Of a DNA stretch of 64,000 bases, positions 35,678 to 48,007 are shown in pieces. The stretch spans positions 3,926,372 to 3,990,371 of the forward strand of contig NW_006768765.1 of the NCBI RefSeq assembly GCF_000204055.1, read 5' to 3'. The stretch's first letter is position 1; each line of letters begins with the position of its first letter. The notes beneath the pieces were generated by a model. The model searched no databases and was not told where the DNA came from. It saw only the letters and a program-made list of their open reading frames with translations. This DNA is from Melampsora larici-populina 98AG31. Its lineage: Eukaryota > Basidiomycota > Pucciniomycetes > Pucciniales > Melampsoraceae. The position numbers were made by a program, and so were the translations under genes.

Positions 35678-35902
35678 ATGGTTGGGGTGAGGGGAACCGG
35701 GGGTGAGGGAGGGCAGGGCAAACTCAACTCAGAACTGGACAAGGGTCTCAGGTGGCGTCAGTGAATTTGCTGTCAAAAAAAATATATACTTTCGCCAGCC
35801 GCACATAGTTTTAAACACAACACAAAAAAGTATGTGGGAGCAAGTATGTACAGCCACATACTTGCTTTGAGTACCGTAAAAGTATACACAACTTTGAGTA
35901 GC

Positions 35903-36184
35903 CTAAATTTTCATAACACATACACAAAATCTTAAAAAAAAGGAACCATTCATTCCTCAAACCAACTATACTTGACCTATCCTTTAATCCCTTCTAATCA
36001 CAATGATCTTCAAAAGACATCAAACACAATCCAAAAACTATCCTTCTTACAGTTTTCTAGTTATCTACTTCACATATACTTGCCAAACAGCCATCTTTCT
36101 CTAGTACTGTTATATATATAGAGATCATTCAAAGATGAATGAGAATCACATCCATACTAATACCAATTTAGCCTAGCAAATATA
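35903..36184. other. Spacer between two transposons
   Basis: AT-rich sequence with no feature recognised, between the Harbinger right end and the MULE left end. Confidence 0.4.
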
Positions 36185-38820
36185 TAAGGATGCCGCTGCG
36201 GGGACAACCCCCCCTTCACTCGGGGGACACCCCCCTGGCTGTATTTCTGCCTGTATGCAATCAAAAATAAAAATAAAAATCGATTTTTTGATCGAACGAT
36301 CAACAACGATCAACGGTTGATCGTGATTAACTAATAAAAAGTGTTTTGTTGTAGACCTGATGCTCAGGACCAATGGCAAAGGGTTTAAGAGCAGCAGAAG
36401 ATTCTCTCAAGTGACAACAAGTCCATTAAAGGATTTCATTGGTTTGAACTTTGTATTGCAGAATGTTGTTTAACAGCTTTACTAGTAGAAGCACCGTTCA
36501 AAGAGGGACAAGTACGCTTATTATGTGTCTCTTGATGACATATACCACATTTCCTTTTTTTTTGAGTTGAGATAGAACTACCTACCACATACTCAAAACC
36601 CGATGGATCACGTTTAGTAGAGTTTGAAGTGGAGCCGGAAGGACGCCCTCGACTGCGAATCGGGACTGGATCACTCACGGGTGCAGTGCAGTTGTGTAAT
36701 AGGTCGGTAAGGCTGTTTTCAAGTGTGAGTTGAAGATGCGGAGGGAGATGCGAGTGCTGTACTTGTAAGTTGTGAAATAATTCACTTGAGGTTGGTACAT
36801 GCTGATGAGTATCAATGATGTTTGATTGTTCTAAATGCCAGTGCGGATCAAAGTGTTCGATTTTGATTGGGTCACCTGAACCAAGTAGGTTCCGAATGAA
36901 ATGGGAACAAGGTAAACCTTGGGATCCACTCAATACATATGTACAACAAGGCGAGTTCTCAGTCATTGGAACTGCTTTTCGATACTGTTCCAAAGTCTGA
37001 GAATTAGATGATGATGAGGTTAACTCAGGTGGTGGTTTGGAAGAGAAGAAGGATGATGTTACACACAAGAATCAATGCATGGTGCGAGATCTTACGATGG
37101 ACTTGAAGCCAGAAATCGCCTCGGAGTTGAATGAGATTGTATTTGCGATCATGTCCAATTTTATAAGAGATCCAATTAACCTGTTGCTGACATGCCAGTT
37201 CGATCTTTTCATAAACACTTTGGAGGTCGCCAGTGGACACATGGATCCACTCCTTGATGTTTGCGTGTCCTCCTTCTACTCGTGAGGTGACCGTGTGACC
37301 AAAATGCTTGACATCTTTTGTCCATGCAAGTACAAACTTTTCCTTATGTACAAGCCAGATCTTTTCAAGATAACAAAAGCCTGCTGGCTTGATGTATTCT
37401 CAAAGTCCTTGAAAGCGTTCAGTGAACTCTTCGGGAGTTATAGAATTAGAAGCCTCGGTCCATTTTGCTTTGAATGTTTCCCACCCTTTGTCATTTTCTC
37501 CATCTTTGTCGCGGAAGTGTTTCTGCAGGTTTGTAGTTAAGTTGTTTTCAATGTGCCATTTACATAGTAAGTTTGAGCCATCTGGGAAAGCTTGAGCTAC
37601 TCCGCGCATAAGGGCGAGTTCTCGATCAGTTACTACAACAACATCTTTTGATAAAGACGATTTATAGGCAAGTTTGATGTGTCCCAATGCCCAAAGGTAG
37701 TCTTCTTCAGTTTCTCGGTGCATGAAACAATAACATAACGAGAGTGTTTGATGAGTAGATGTGACACCAACAACATGTAGAAGTGGCATTTTGAATCTGA
37801 TTTAAAAGGATGTAGTCAAGATGTCAGTTCATCTGTTGCTTGATGAAGATTGAAGAGAGATGATGTTACCTATTAGTCTTGTAAGTCGAGTCCATGAGGA
37901 TCACATCTGTAGCACCGTAGTTTTTAGCAGCCAAGACACAAATCTTAGGTGCAATGAAGAGACGAAGTAAATGATTATCCGAGTCTTTCTCATATGCATG
38001 GTATACACTTTCTTCTTTGAGGGTGTCGAGTAAGGCTTCAAGTGATGTCCGTCCTTGTAGAAAATCATCCCGGTCTCGATTATTCAAGTTATAAATATCG
38101 CGAGGTATGCTGAGATTAGTTGGGTCCGATGACTTTAGATTCCTCAAGATAACCTTGGGTGCTGTTCCACATTTGTTCATCTCTTTTGCTTGTTCAATCT
38201 GCTGGTCCGTCAGAGCTCGGGCCCCTGGGTATTCTGCTAAGGTGTCTGAAGGTTCATGATTATGTTCATTCATGGTGATTACAACCCTCCATTCGTACGT
38301 ATTGTCGGTAATTAGATGGCGTTTGATTTCAGCTGACCACGGACACTGTAAGAGCCTGCTACATGTTGTCTGTATGTTGTTCTCTTGTGGTGTGTGCTTC
38401 CCTCCATGAGCGCATTCTAGCCATACTTTTCTAACACATCCAGTTTTGCTTTTCTTTGAGCGCAGGCGATTCAAAAAGTAACCTTGTTGATTAGCATAGC
38501 TTTGAATAGCATCTTCGGCTTCCTTGCATGAGAAGTATGGTAGCTGATGTGGTTCAAGGCCTAACAATACTGGATCGATTGGGGTGATTTCAGACATAAA
38601 GCTTGAAGATGAAGTAAATGTGCTGTTCTTTGAAAAAGCTTGACTATTGGCTGAATATGGTTGGAGAGGTTTGTGGCATACACAGATTGAAGAACATGAT
38701 GAATCTCAAATTTGGTGGATTTTATTTTTATTTTTTTATTTTTGATTGCATACAGGCAGAAATACAGCCAGGGGGGTGTCCCCCGAGTGAAGGGGGGGTG
38801 TCCCCGCAGCGGCATCCTTA
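36185..38820. mobile_element. Mutator-like element (MULE) with about 90-bp TIRs
   Basis: The element is bounded by inverted repeats that start TAAGGATGCCGCTGCGGGGA and include the GC-rich word CACTCGGGGGACACCCCCCT and TATTTCTGCCTGTATGCAAT. The left copy is 36185 to about 36275, the right copy about 38730-38820, with one mismatch seen in the first 80 bp. It carries one MULE transposase gene on minus. No 9-bp target duplication is obvious, and the right flank is an A-run. Confidence 0.9.
36436..38597 (-). pseudogene. MULE transposase (FAR1/MuDR-type), broken
   Basis: The start at 38597 opens a FAR1-like WRKY/GCM1-type DNA-binding region (FSCKEAEDAIQSYANQQGYF...CVRKVWLECAHGG...CPW), an N-terminal zinc-binding fold. 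Exon 1 ends at 37870 and exon 2 begins at 37797. The transposase core has VILMDSTYKTNRFKMPLLHV and VVVTDRELALM, with Asp residues expected for the DDE site, and CKWHIENNL. Further on are TSRVEGGHANIK, a SWIM-type finger (CTYVLSGSQGLPCSHF) and a CCHC knuckle (CGICHQETHNKRTC). An in-frame TGA at 37400-37402 interrupts QGL-EYIK where Arg is expected, and the frame slips near 37070. As read it is inactive. Confidence 0.85.
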
Positions 38821-38927
38821 AAAAAAAATTAAAAAAACCATTCGATTCGATTCGATTTCTGACTTGAACCACTTTTTCATCAACTTCTCTATCACCATCA
38901 CCAAGAACACCATCAAAATCAAAATCA

Positions 38928-39109
38928 TGTCAAGAACACAATCCACTCCACCTATCAATCAATACTATACCATTCAAAAATCAGAAACCAATCGTAAAGG
39001 TCCTCACTTTATAACATGTTTAAGTTCAGATGGAAATTCAAGTAAATTAAGAGATATCGGATCAGTAATCGATACAACTGGTGCTAAATGTACTTGGCAT
39101 GCAGATGAT
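38928..39109 (+). CDS. 5' fragment of an unrecognised gene, cut by the assembly gap
   Basis: ATG at 38928 opens at least 60 residues (start MSRTQSTPPINQYYTIQK) that run straight into the N block at 39110. The A-rich, CACC-containing leader before it resembles other gene starts here. The rest must lie in the gap, because beyond the gap the sequence belongs to the minus-strand coiled-coil gene. No family is recognised. The MULE right end lies only about 107 bp upstream of the start codon. Confidence 0.5.
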
Positions 39110-39209
39110 NNNNNNNNNNNNNNNNNNNNNNNNNNNNNNNNNNNNNNNNNNNNNNNNNNNNNNNNNNNNNNNNNNNNNNNNNNNNNNNNNNNNNNNNNNN
39201 NNNNNNNNN
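39110..39209. other. Assembly gap (100 N)
   Basis: Exactly 100 N, the usual placeholder for a gap of unknown size. It must contain the 3' part of the plus-strand gene starting at 38928 and the 3' end of the minus-strand coiled-coil gene. Confidence 0.99.
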
Positions 39210-42200
39210 CTACAAGCCGGTGACACCGATCTCTTATCCCTACTCCCATCACCCAATCCAAAACTCTTAACCGTTCCTTCATTACTATCTAAATCTTCAT
39301 CATGATCTTCATACCTTCCTCTTGGTTGATATGCTTGTTGATAGTGTTGTTGAAGTTGTTTTTGTTTTGGTTGGTTTTTAGGTGCATGAATCGAATTGGA
39401 AAGTGGTACGTTAGATTTAACGAAATCGTATGATTGTAAAGGTGGTGTAGGATAAAACTTCTTGGGTGTTTCTTGTAGATTCCTATAACTTGAATCTCCT
39501 TCAAATCTAATCAAATTCTCTTTCTCTTTCTCTTTCTCCAATCTCTCCTTCTCTAATTTCTCCTTCTCCAATCTTTCCTCTAGTCTTTCCTTCTCCAATC
39601 TCTCCCTCTCCAACTTCTCTTTCTCCAATCTCTCCTTCTCCAATCTCTCCCTCTCCAAAACCTCCTTCTCCAACCCCTCCTTCTCCAACCTAACCACCCC
39701 AAGCTCTTCTTCTAAGCTCTGATTCTTAACATAAACCTCCGAAAGCTCTTTGCCCACACTCTCATACATCTTCTCTAACCCTTCTTTAACCTCTCCAATC
39801 TCTCGTACCAATTCCACATTCTCTTCTTCAATCCTTGCCTTCTCTTCTTCCATCCTTCTATAATCTGATTCGATGGCTTTCATCCTTTCATTCTCTCCTT
39901 TCATTCGTGTCATCTCATTTCTCAAACTTTCGACTTCTTTGGATTTTCTTTCTGATTCGTATAACCTTTGATTTACTGTCGCTAATGATTGTTGTTTAGC
40001 CGCACTCATCTCTCTTAACCCAGAGATTTGTTCATCCTATGCAAAAAAAAAATAAAAGATTCCTCCAAATCAGTCTTGTTTCTAAAACACAAGAAAAATT
40101 CAAACCACTCACAAGTTTATGAATCCTTCCTTCCAAACTCCTAAGCTCACCCTCAACCAAAGCTTTTCCCTCTACAGCTTCTCTAATCTCTCTACCCATC
40201 TCTTGATATCTTTTACCAAACTCAATCTCTTGATTCCTAATCTCTTTCCTTAATTCATCTTCTTTAGTTTGATACCTAATCAAATCCAGATTTCGTACTT
40301 CTTGTAATCTTTCATATCCATTCTGACTTAATTCTAATCCTCTCTCATTCGATTTATTATTCGATTCAATCATTCGATTCTTGACCTTTAATTCGGCTAT
40401 CTCTTCAGTTTGTAAAATCCGTTTGGTTTCCCATTCCCTTTATCAAAATTAAATCCTATCTCAGTTCAAAGAAACACTTATAAAAACAAAAAAAAGATCG
40501 CTTACCTTCCCTTAACTTCAAATCCTTCACATCGACTCTCAAGCCTTGCAACCAACTCCTTCAACCGATCTCTTTCCCTCTCAACCGACTCTTTCTCAAC
40601 CCCTTGAACCCTCCTGGATCCTTCCATCTCCTCTTTCTCCTTTCTAAACCTTTCAATCTCCAGCTCATCCATCCTTTTCTTCTTCCTCAACTCTTCCAAC
40701 TCTCTTTCAACTTTCGATTTCTCTTCCATAATCTTTTCCTTTTCCACTGCTCTTTCAGATCTTACTCTACCATGATCAGCTCTAGCCTTCAATAAGCCTA
40801 ATTCTAATTCGTTCTTCACATTCCTAAGTTCTTGTATCTCATTCTCTTTACTTTCTAATACTTCTCTTCTAATCTCACTCTTAATCAATTCACTAATCTC
40901 ATTCATCGTACTTCCAATCTGTTGACTAATATCTTGATAAAAATTCAACGATTTCAAATCTAATTGTGTAATCAATTCAATCATCTCTTCTCCTACTTTC
41001 AAACTCTCTCTATGTTCATCTTCATCTATCCTTTTTTCTTTGATCTTTTCATTCTCAACTCTTAATTCTCCAATCAATCGTTTCATCAAGTCTTCTAAAC
41101 TAGGTTTCAATTCTTGAACAATCAATCCAGCCGTTTCAGACTTATCAGACGTTAAATCAATCAATTGATAAATCTGTGGTTTCACCGCCTCTGATAATTT
41201 CTTCATCATCATCTCAATCTCTTCTTCACCATTCTTAAGGTCTCGTATCGATCTAAGAATGATTTCTAGATCCTTTCCTTTCTCTTTCCTTTGACTTTCT
41301 TCTATTACCATCTCCATTCGTTTATGCATCTCTTCTAATAACGCATCTCGTTTCAATGAATCAAAATCAACCTTTAAGGTATGTAATCCACTTAAGTCTT
41401 GTCTTAATTCTTTAAACTTTTTATTTAATAATTTATTTAAATAAGTCGTGGATGATCTCATACTTAGATTTGCTTCTTCTACTTCATCATCTTCTGATGA
41501 TCCACTTTGCATTTCTTCATCTTCTTCTTCTTCATCCTCCTGAACAAAAATCATAATCAAAAGAATATAAATCAAAAACTCAAATCAAATCAAAAGATCA
41601 ATAGAAAAATATCAAACTTACCTCCGCATCATCATCATCATCTAGATGTACCCGATTGCTAATTCGTATAGTACTCACCCCAGCCGGATCCAAAAAGCCC
41701 ATCTCTTCAATCCCACCAGACTTCTCTTCAACCACAATCTTAGGTCCCACATTGATTTTCTCAATCCTTGTAATTTGACTAGGAGGAGCAGGCCTACAAT
41801 TTTCATGATCAAGATCATGGGACAAGAACTTGGGAATCTCACCTCTCTTCTTCGAAGCACTACTACTGATCTTCACAATCTCTTCATTACCAATCTGAGC
41901 CTTTACATTGGGTTGATTTCCAATTTGATTCCATTCGATTTGTTGTTGTTTTAATTGGTTTAACGAGATCATCGAATCTTTAGACGAAAGGTTTTGAGTA
42001 GGAATCAATTCGAATGATCTAGCTTGGTTTAAGACTCTAGAAGGTGAAGGTGAAGATGATCTAGAATGATGATCGATTGAAGAAGTCGAATCATCATCAA
42101 ACGAAGAAGAAGGTCTAAGTCTAGGTACCTTGGGTGTCATAGGTTGATCTCTCATGATAGGTAACAATCGATCACGTATGAGCGGACTATTAGGGATCAT

Positions 42201-45200
42201 AATCGATCCTAAATCATGTGGTAATGTCTTCTGATGTTCATAGTTGGGATCTTCTCGTATCAAATCAGATGTGAGACCAGAACTAGATCCTCCTAGACGT
42301 TCAGGTAATTCAGGTAACGAAAAGGGTGGTGGAAGTGAAACAGATTGTCGTAGAGGTGGTAAATGTTCTAATCGGTTAGGAATCAAATTAGCCAAAGGGA
42401 AGAAATCGAATTCGTCATGTGCTCAGTTGAAGTTGATCCATTTGCATTCTGTTTATAAGGAAACTTGAAGGTCTTCATATTATCCTTTCCAGGTCGCTCA
42501 AATGAAACTTCTTCTTCAATCGGTAATGGTGGTGGTGGTGGTGGTGGTGGGGTTAACGAATAAGATTTCTCCTTGACTTTTTCATCTGATTGATAAAGTG
42601 GATCGGTACTAGAAGAAGAAAAGAATTTACGAAAAGTAGATGAACCTGAAAAGGATGGGATCAAGGGACCTTCTTCTTCAATCCAAACTTCTTGTTGTGT
42701 TTTTTGTCGTTTGATACCTCTTCCAGGTGATCCGATCAATTGATGTTCATCATCTTCAATCACTTGTTTTGATAATGATCCGATATGTGGAATCATAGAA
42801 GAGAAATTAAAGTTTGGTGTGAATTCAGCTGCGAATGCGTTTAGATTAGGTTTAGAGACTTCTTCATCTGCTGTGATGGTTGATCTGGTAGCTTCCAAGT
42901 TTGTTGTATAGAGATGATGGTCTTCATTCTGGATTAATTCATGATCTTCATCACTAGGATTTGAAATAATATCATCTTCATCTTCCACTCCATTGATCCA
43001 ATTATGAGGTATCCCATCCCCACCCGTCATCGAACTTCTACCACTCACACTGAAAGAATTAATGCCAAACGTATGAGATCGAGTGGTACGATGGTTCGGT
43101 AAAGATGCTGAAGAAGGCTTTCGATCGGCTCTTGGTACTTCTAGTTCATCTTCATCACTAGGATTAGTATATTCACTCCTTTGATCCTGACTGATTTGTA
43201 TACCGGTAGGTAAAGAAGAAGATTGACTAGAATGATCAAGTTGATGAAGTTGAGTAGAGAACCTTCGATCTTTTAACTTGGCCAATGGAATATCATCTTC
43301 TTCTTCACCAGCACTCGATCTTGCTTTCATCACTACTGTTCTTGGATCTGATATGATCGGTTTAAATGAGATTCGTCTCAAGGCTTGAGACGAGATAGAT
43401 GATCTCATCAAATGATTATGTTCATTCATCACTTCTTCTTCAACCGAATCTGGACCTGAATAATAATCTTCCGTCACTTCATTTCTCATCATCGATTCTC
43501 CTTCTTCTTCTTCTTCTTCTTGATCATCTTCGACTTCAGAATCCGTCAAGACTTGTGCTTGAATGGAATCAGCTTCACTATCCGTCACAATCTCTTCTTG
43601 ATCTTCTGATGGTCTCTTTGGATCTTCTGTTTCTGCTTCTACTTCTTCTTCTTCTTCACCTACAATCATTAACGTAGGACTTAGAAGCATTCTATGAGGG
43701 CTAACCGAGCCTCTAGGACGAATGGAGATCGGAACTGGAACAGGAGCCGGTGCCCAAGTAGGTTGAAACTCAGGAGCAGTAGGAAGCAAAGTACCAGTAG
43801 GTTTGAAGACAGGCGCAGTAGGTTTCAATCCCGGAGGAGGAGGAGGAGGAAGAGGGCCAATCGGTTCACCGGGTGTAGAAGGAGGACCAAAGGTAGGAGA
43901 ACGATTAGAAGCAAGATATTGATTAGGAGTTCCACCAGGTAAAGCAATTGACATGGTAGAACTATGACCCCTAGGAGCCATCATCGGAGCCGTGAAACTC
44001 ATCAAAGGTTTAGAAATCGGTGAGAGAGGTGAAGAAGGTAAAGCAAAAGGATAGATGCCAGGGATGGTAGGGATCTGAAGGGTCGATTCTGGATGATCGG
44101 ATAGATAGGCTTCTAGACGAAGTCGTAAGTCTAAGTGAACCAACTAGATAGTAATGAGGGGAATTGTGGAGAAGAAAGAACAGGTTAATCAAGATTCTTG
44201 AAAATGAGTCAGTAGTATATGTGTAAGAAAAGTTTAGTTAGTTGTCAAGATTAGATGAAACAAGTGGAGAAATCAGTCTTGAAATGAAAGTCAAGAGATT
44301 GATAAAGATCCAATTAACTAGACTCGATTTCTTGTACTATCTTTTAAAGTGGATAAAAGAAAGAAAGAAAGTTGAAAAAAACCCAATCAATTTAAAATCA
44401 CTTACATTCTCATCTTGTTGGATTGAATGATAACCTAATTCATTTAATTTCTCATCCAAGATCTCAGCCCGATAATCATCCCAAACTTCTTTACCAGGTA
44501 AATACCTTTTTTCCAGAAAAAAAACACGCAATAAGATAAGTATCAAAAGAAAGAAGGAGATTGAAGATATGATAGTTTGAACTTACACATCAATCGAATC
44601 AGGTAACCGGTTACCTAATCTTTCAGGCCATTCGTCTTTAGAAGTAGAATGAAGTAAAAGCAGATCAGATGGGTTAGATGGACCAAGTTGAGCGGGATTC
44701 GTAGAGATCGGTAAACGTTTCCATTTCGATCGGATCCTACTTTCGTCTAAAGATAACTCATGATCAGGTGTAAACTCTAGTGGTAATCTGATCTTGAGTT
44801 TCTTTCTGGTTCCATTACTGATGATACTTAATGGAGTGATAAGTTGTGGTGTGGTAAGGTTCGAAAGATTGGATGGTGGTGTGGTAAGGTTCAAAAGATT
44901 GGATGGTGGTGTGCTAGGTCTTTTCGGTTCTGGTTTTGAGTATTGATTAAATGGACTTTGATGGTTATGGTTCGGATGATGAAGTGATGAGGATGGTTGG
45001 GTTTGGTAAGATGAATGGTTTGAAGATGTAGGAGATCTTGGTTGGTTGAGGGATGGAGAAGAGAGTAGTTGTTGATGTTTGTGTTGTTGTAGATAAGCAG
45101 AGAAAGTAGGAGGTAATGGAGATTGTAATGGGATTGAAGGTGGATTGATTAAGAATGGATTGTTTAGATGGTTTAGATGGTTTGGATGATGGTGATTTAG

Positions 45201-45521
45201 ATGATGATGATGGTTTGGATGTAATGAGTTTGAATGATGATTTCGATTGAATTGAAAGTTATGAGATGGTGATGGTGGTACTGGTTGATGATGAAGTTGT
45301 TGAAATTGAAATTGATGTAATGGTGTTTGATGTTGTTGATGATGAATTGGAATTTGAAAGTGTGGTTGTGGTTGTGGTTGAAAGTGTTGATGATGGTGTT
45401 GTTGTTGTTGATGATGATGATTCATTTTGATTGAATGATTTGATGAGATTGATGTTCTGTTAAGTTGATGATGATATCCTTGTTGTTGTTGTTGTTGTTG
45501 TTGTTGGTTTGATTGATACAT
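39210..45521 (-). CDS. Very large low-complexity and coiled-coil protein, 3' end in gap
   Basis: Exons (minus): 45521-44587, 44505-44406, 44142 to about 42420, about 42410-41622, 41539-40506, 40437-40113, 40036 to at least 39210. The N-terminus is Gln/His/Pro-rich, followed by a conserved-looking segment DEWPERLGNRLPDSIDVYLP and PGKEVWDDYRAEILDEKLNE, then long acidic, Ser/Pro-rich disordered parts with a PPPPPPPPLP run, and about 800 residues of coiled coil ending in LEKERLEKEK-type repeats. The other introns keep phase, but the frame shifts by one near 42420 and I could not find an intron that explains it. A cytoskeletal, spindle or polarity scaffold would fit the shape; I do not recognise the family. 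Confidence 0.7.
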
Positions 45522-46066
45522 TTTTGTTTGAAGAAGAAACTCAAAAGAAGATTACAAATCCTTCAATCGATCAAACTTGGATTCACTCACTTCATTTCAG
45601 ATTTGGATTTGGATTTGGATTTGGATTTGGATTTGATTTGATTTGATTTGATTTGATTTCTCGATCAGACTCTTCCAAGTTCCACTTTGATTAAAAATTT
45701 AAAAATTTAAATTCACTGACCTTAAACAAATACTTAATTCTACTCTTAGCTACTAGTTCTCATTCCTATGACCAATCATTCAGACTCTACTTCTTCATCA
45801 AAATTAAATCCAATGATCAAAATGATGAACACGTTCAAAAAGCTATTCTCTACACGTGATGAACTATCAATGATGACTGAGTAGTCCAAAACAGTTACCC
45901 AACCATGAAGTCATCTGCACTCACCAATTCAACTCAAAACCTTAATCTCAGATCTGATCTTGAAATCGTAGTACATTCATCGAATCTTCTCAATCTCTTG
46001 AAAATCCTTATACAAAAAGAAAAAAAAAATCAAACTTCAAATCTTTGTAAAAACCTCTCCCAAATA
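45522..46066. other. 5' flank of the coiled-coil gene with a tandem repeat
   Basis: A GGATTT/GATTT tandem run lies at about 45602-45658 (six-base units grading to five-base units). No gene is recognised. Confidence 0.5.
45602..45658. repeat. GGATTT then GATTT tandem repeat
   Basis: Perfect hexamer units change to pentamer units within one array, about 80 bp upstream of the coiled-coil gene start. Confidence 0.85.
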
Positions 46067-47766
46067 GCCGTGTTCAAACCTAACCCGGTTGCCCAAAGAC
46101 CCGGTACACCCAGTTGATTTTCACACTGGGTGTACCGGGAACGTGGAAAGAATAAAATCGCTTCTCCACATCCCTCTCTTCACATTCGATCATGCCACCA
46201 CGCCACGCAAACAGAACTAACAGAACACCGACGAGCCTCATCTTAACTCCAACACATCATCAGTGTCTCGTTCACATACAGCTATATCGTTCCAAACGCC
46301 AACACTCCACACAAATCTATCAGCGCTGGATCTATTTAATAGCCTCACACCGGTATTGATCAACTCAGCCTCCCTCTCTCAAACCATCTTGATCCAATTG
46401 GGGCAGGCCTTGGAAAGGTCAGCCACAGCACACCTTTGGTTTCAACTTCACCTCAGGGTTTTCTTGCCTCTCGGTCACAGACCCCAGTTTGTAAGTCTCT
46501 CTCAAGTCCAACTGTGTTGTGGCAAAAACACGTACTTGAAAATCAATTTCAATCCCTGTTGTTTTCAGGTAATTTGAATGGACCGTACTTATTGTCATGA
46601 TTATTATTACTAGACAAAGTGGAAATATCAAATGAAGAAAGATTTTTAAGATGTGTAAACCATCGATGCATTATTAATCAAAACCCCAATTCCTAGCACC
46701 CCAACACCTTGTCAACCTTCAACTCATGTTTCATAATTGGAATATGTATGTATAGTTAAATTGTTGTAAAGAAGTTGATAATTCTAAAATGAATCAATCA
46801 TTTAAGTCGAACTTGAATCATTTCAAAAGAAAGAAAATTACTGTAATGTGTAAATCAGTATTTAAATCATTATTCCAAACAATGGATTCCTTGAAAATAG
46901 ATAATTAAATAACTTGAAGTCTTGATAAAAGGTAAAACCTCATTGCCTGACTAAGTTCTTAAATTTGGTAAAACCAAACTTACTGAAATCAAGTCTAAAT
47001 CATCATTATCTTTGTTTTCAAATTATAAGATGATGATTTTGAGTTGATTCGGGTTTTGATGATCGATAGGTTGGTCAAATTTTGTCCATAATTTAACGGT
47101 GGATTTGGTAATCGATTTGTTCAGTTTTAGTTTAGTCGATGTTGAATTCGGACTAAATATGAAGTTATTTGAAAAGTTGAATATGAATATGATTACGACG
47201 AGGATGAGAATAATTTCTTTGATTGGAGTTGAAGTCGTTAAACTTGATATATCTAGAGAATATCCTATGTAGAGTGATTTTCAAATCATTCATAATGGTT
47301 AGTTTCTTCAGTTGAGATTGTTTGAATTGATTAACTTACTTGACTGGATGATGGAATGAAGGTATCTGCTAACATCAAGTGAGAAGCCATCATAAGGAGG
47401 CAGTCTTGTTCACTTGTATCTTCATCTGAGTCGAGCTGATCAAGGTGATGACTGCTGCCAAGATCGTAGTGAAGTCGATGGGGATCTTGCGAGATTGTTG
47501 ATAACTGTTGGCCAAGGACACTACTTGAAGTGCAAAGAAATACTTCAACCAGGCCAAGACGTCGGTACGAAGGGCGGAGTTTGGTATACGTGGTGATAGA
47601 GCATTAGCAGGTGGAGTTCGGCAGTGGTAATGCAGGTGAGTGGGTGATTCAAATCTGGGTCCATGAGGTCTCAAACTTGACTTCGTGACCGGGTATACCC
47701 ACTACCGCCAAAAAATCAACTGGGTGTACCGGGTCTTTGGGCAACCGGGTTAGGTTTGAACACGGC
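46067..47766. mobile_element. 1.7-kb non-autonomous TIR element
   Basis: The 1700 bp are bounded by perfect 55-bp inverted repeats (46067-46121 and 47712-47766; outermost GCCGTGTTCAAACCTAACCC), flanked by TA on both sides (46065-46066 and 47767-47768). The left arm leads into a local hairpin (GGTACACCCAGT, then ACTGGGTGTACC). I find no transposase exon inside, only short open stretches without recognised domains, so it is probably a non-autonomous derivative. The TA duplication suggests the Tc1/mariner/IS630 clade, but its TIR differs from that of the element at 55696. Confidence 0.85.
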
Positions 47767-48007
47767 TAATATACATTCTTACACGAAAAAAGAACTTGTT
47801 TATAAATTCCCCCCAAAAAAATAACACATCAAAACATCAAAGAAATTTCTACAATCCATAAAACAAAACAAAACGTATATGTAAAAGGTCCAAATCCGCC
47901 AAAAAAAAAATAAACCTGAACATGATGTTTTTTTTAAAAAAAAAACACTAAAATCTCAAGTTATCAAAAGAAAATTGTAAAAAAACAATCCTTTTTCAAA
48001 AAAAACT

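Larger units (their letters stand above)
30772..35902. mobile_element. PIF/Harbinger transposon, decayed
   Basis: About 5.1 kb. Both ends carry the inverted word TACTCAAAGTTGTGTATA (30773 on plus; near 35881-35900 on minus), and further in the inverted word GTACTCAAAGCAAGTATGTG with CTGTACATACTT (about 30906-30945 and 35836-35876). Inside are a Harbinger (DDE_Tnp_4) transposase on plus and a long accessory gene on minus, the two-gene layout known for this superfamily. Exact TIR ends and a 3-bp target duplication are not settled. Confidence 0.75.

Noticed and set aside
39110..39209. Open frames running through the N block
   Set aside because: N bases translate as X; continuity across a gap is not evidence of a gene.
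45602..45658. Possible CRISPR-like or centromeric repeat
   Set aside because: Simple hexamer/pentamer microsatellite with no spacers; the genome is eukaryotic.
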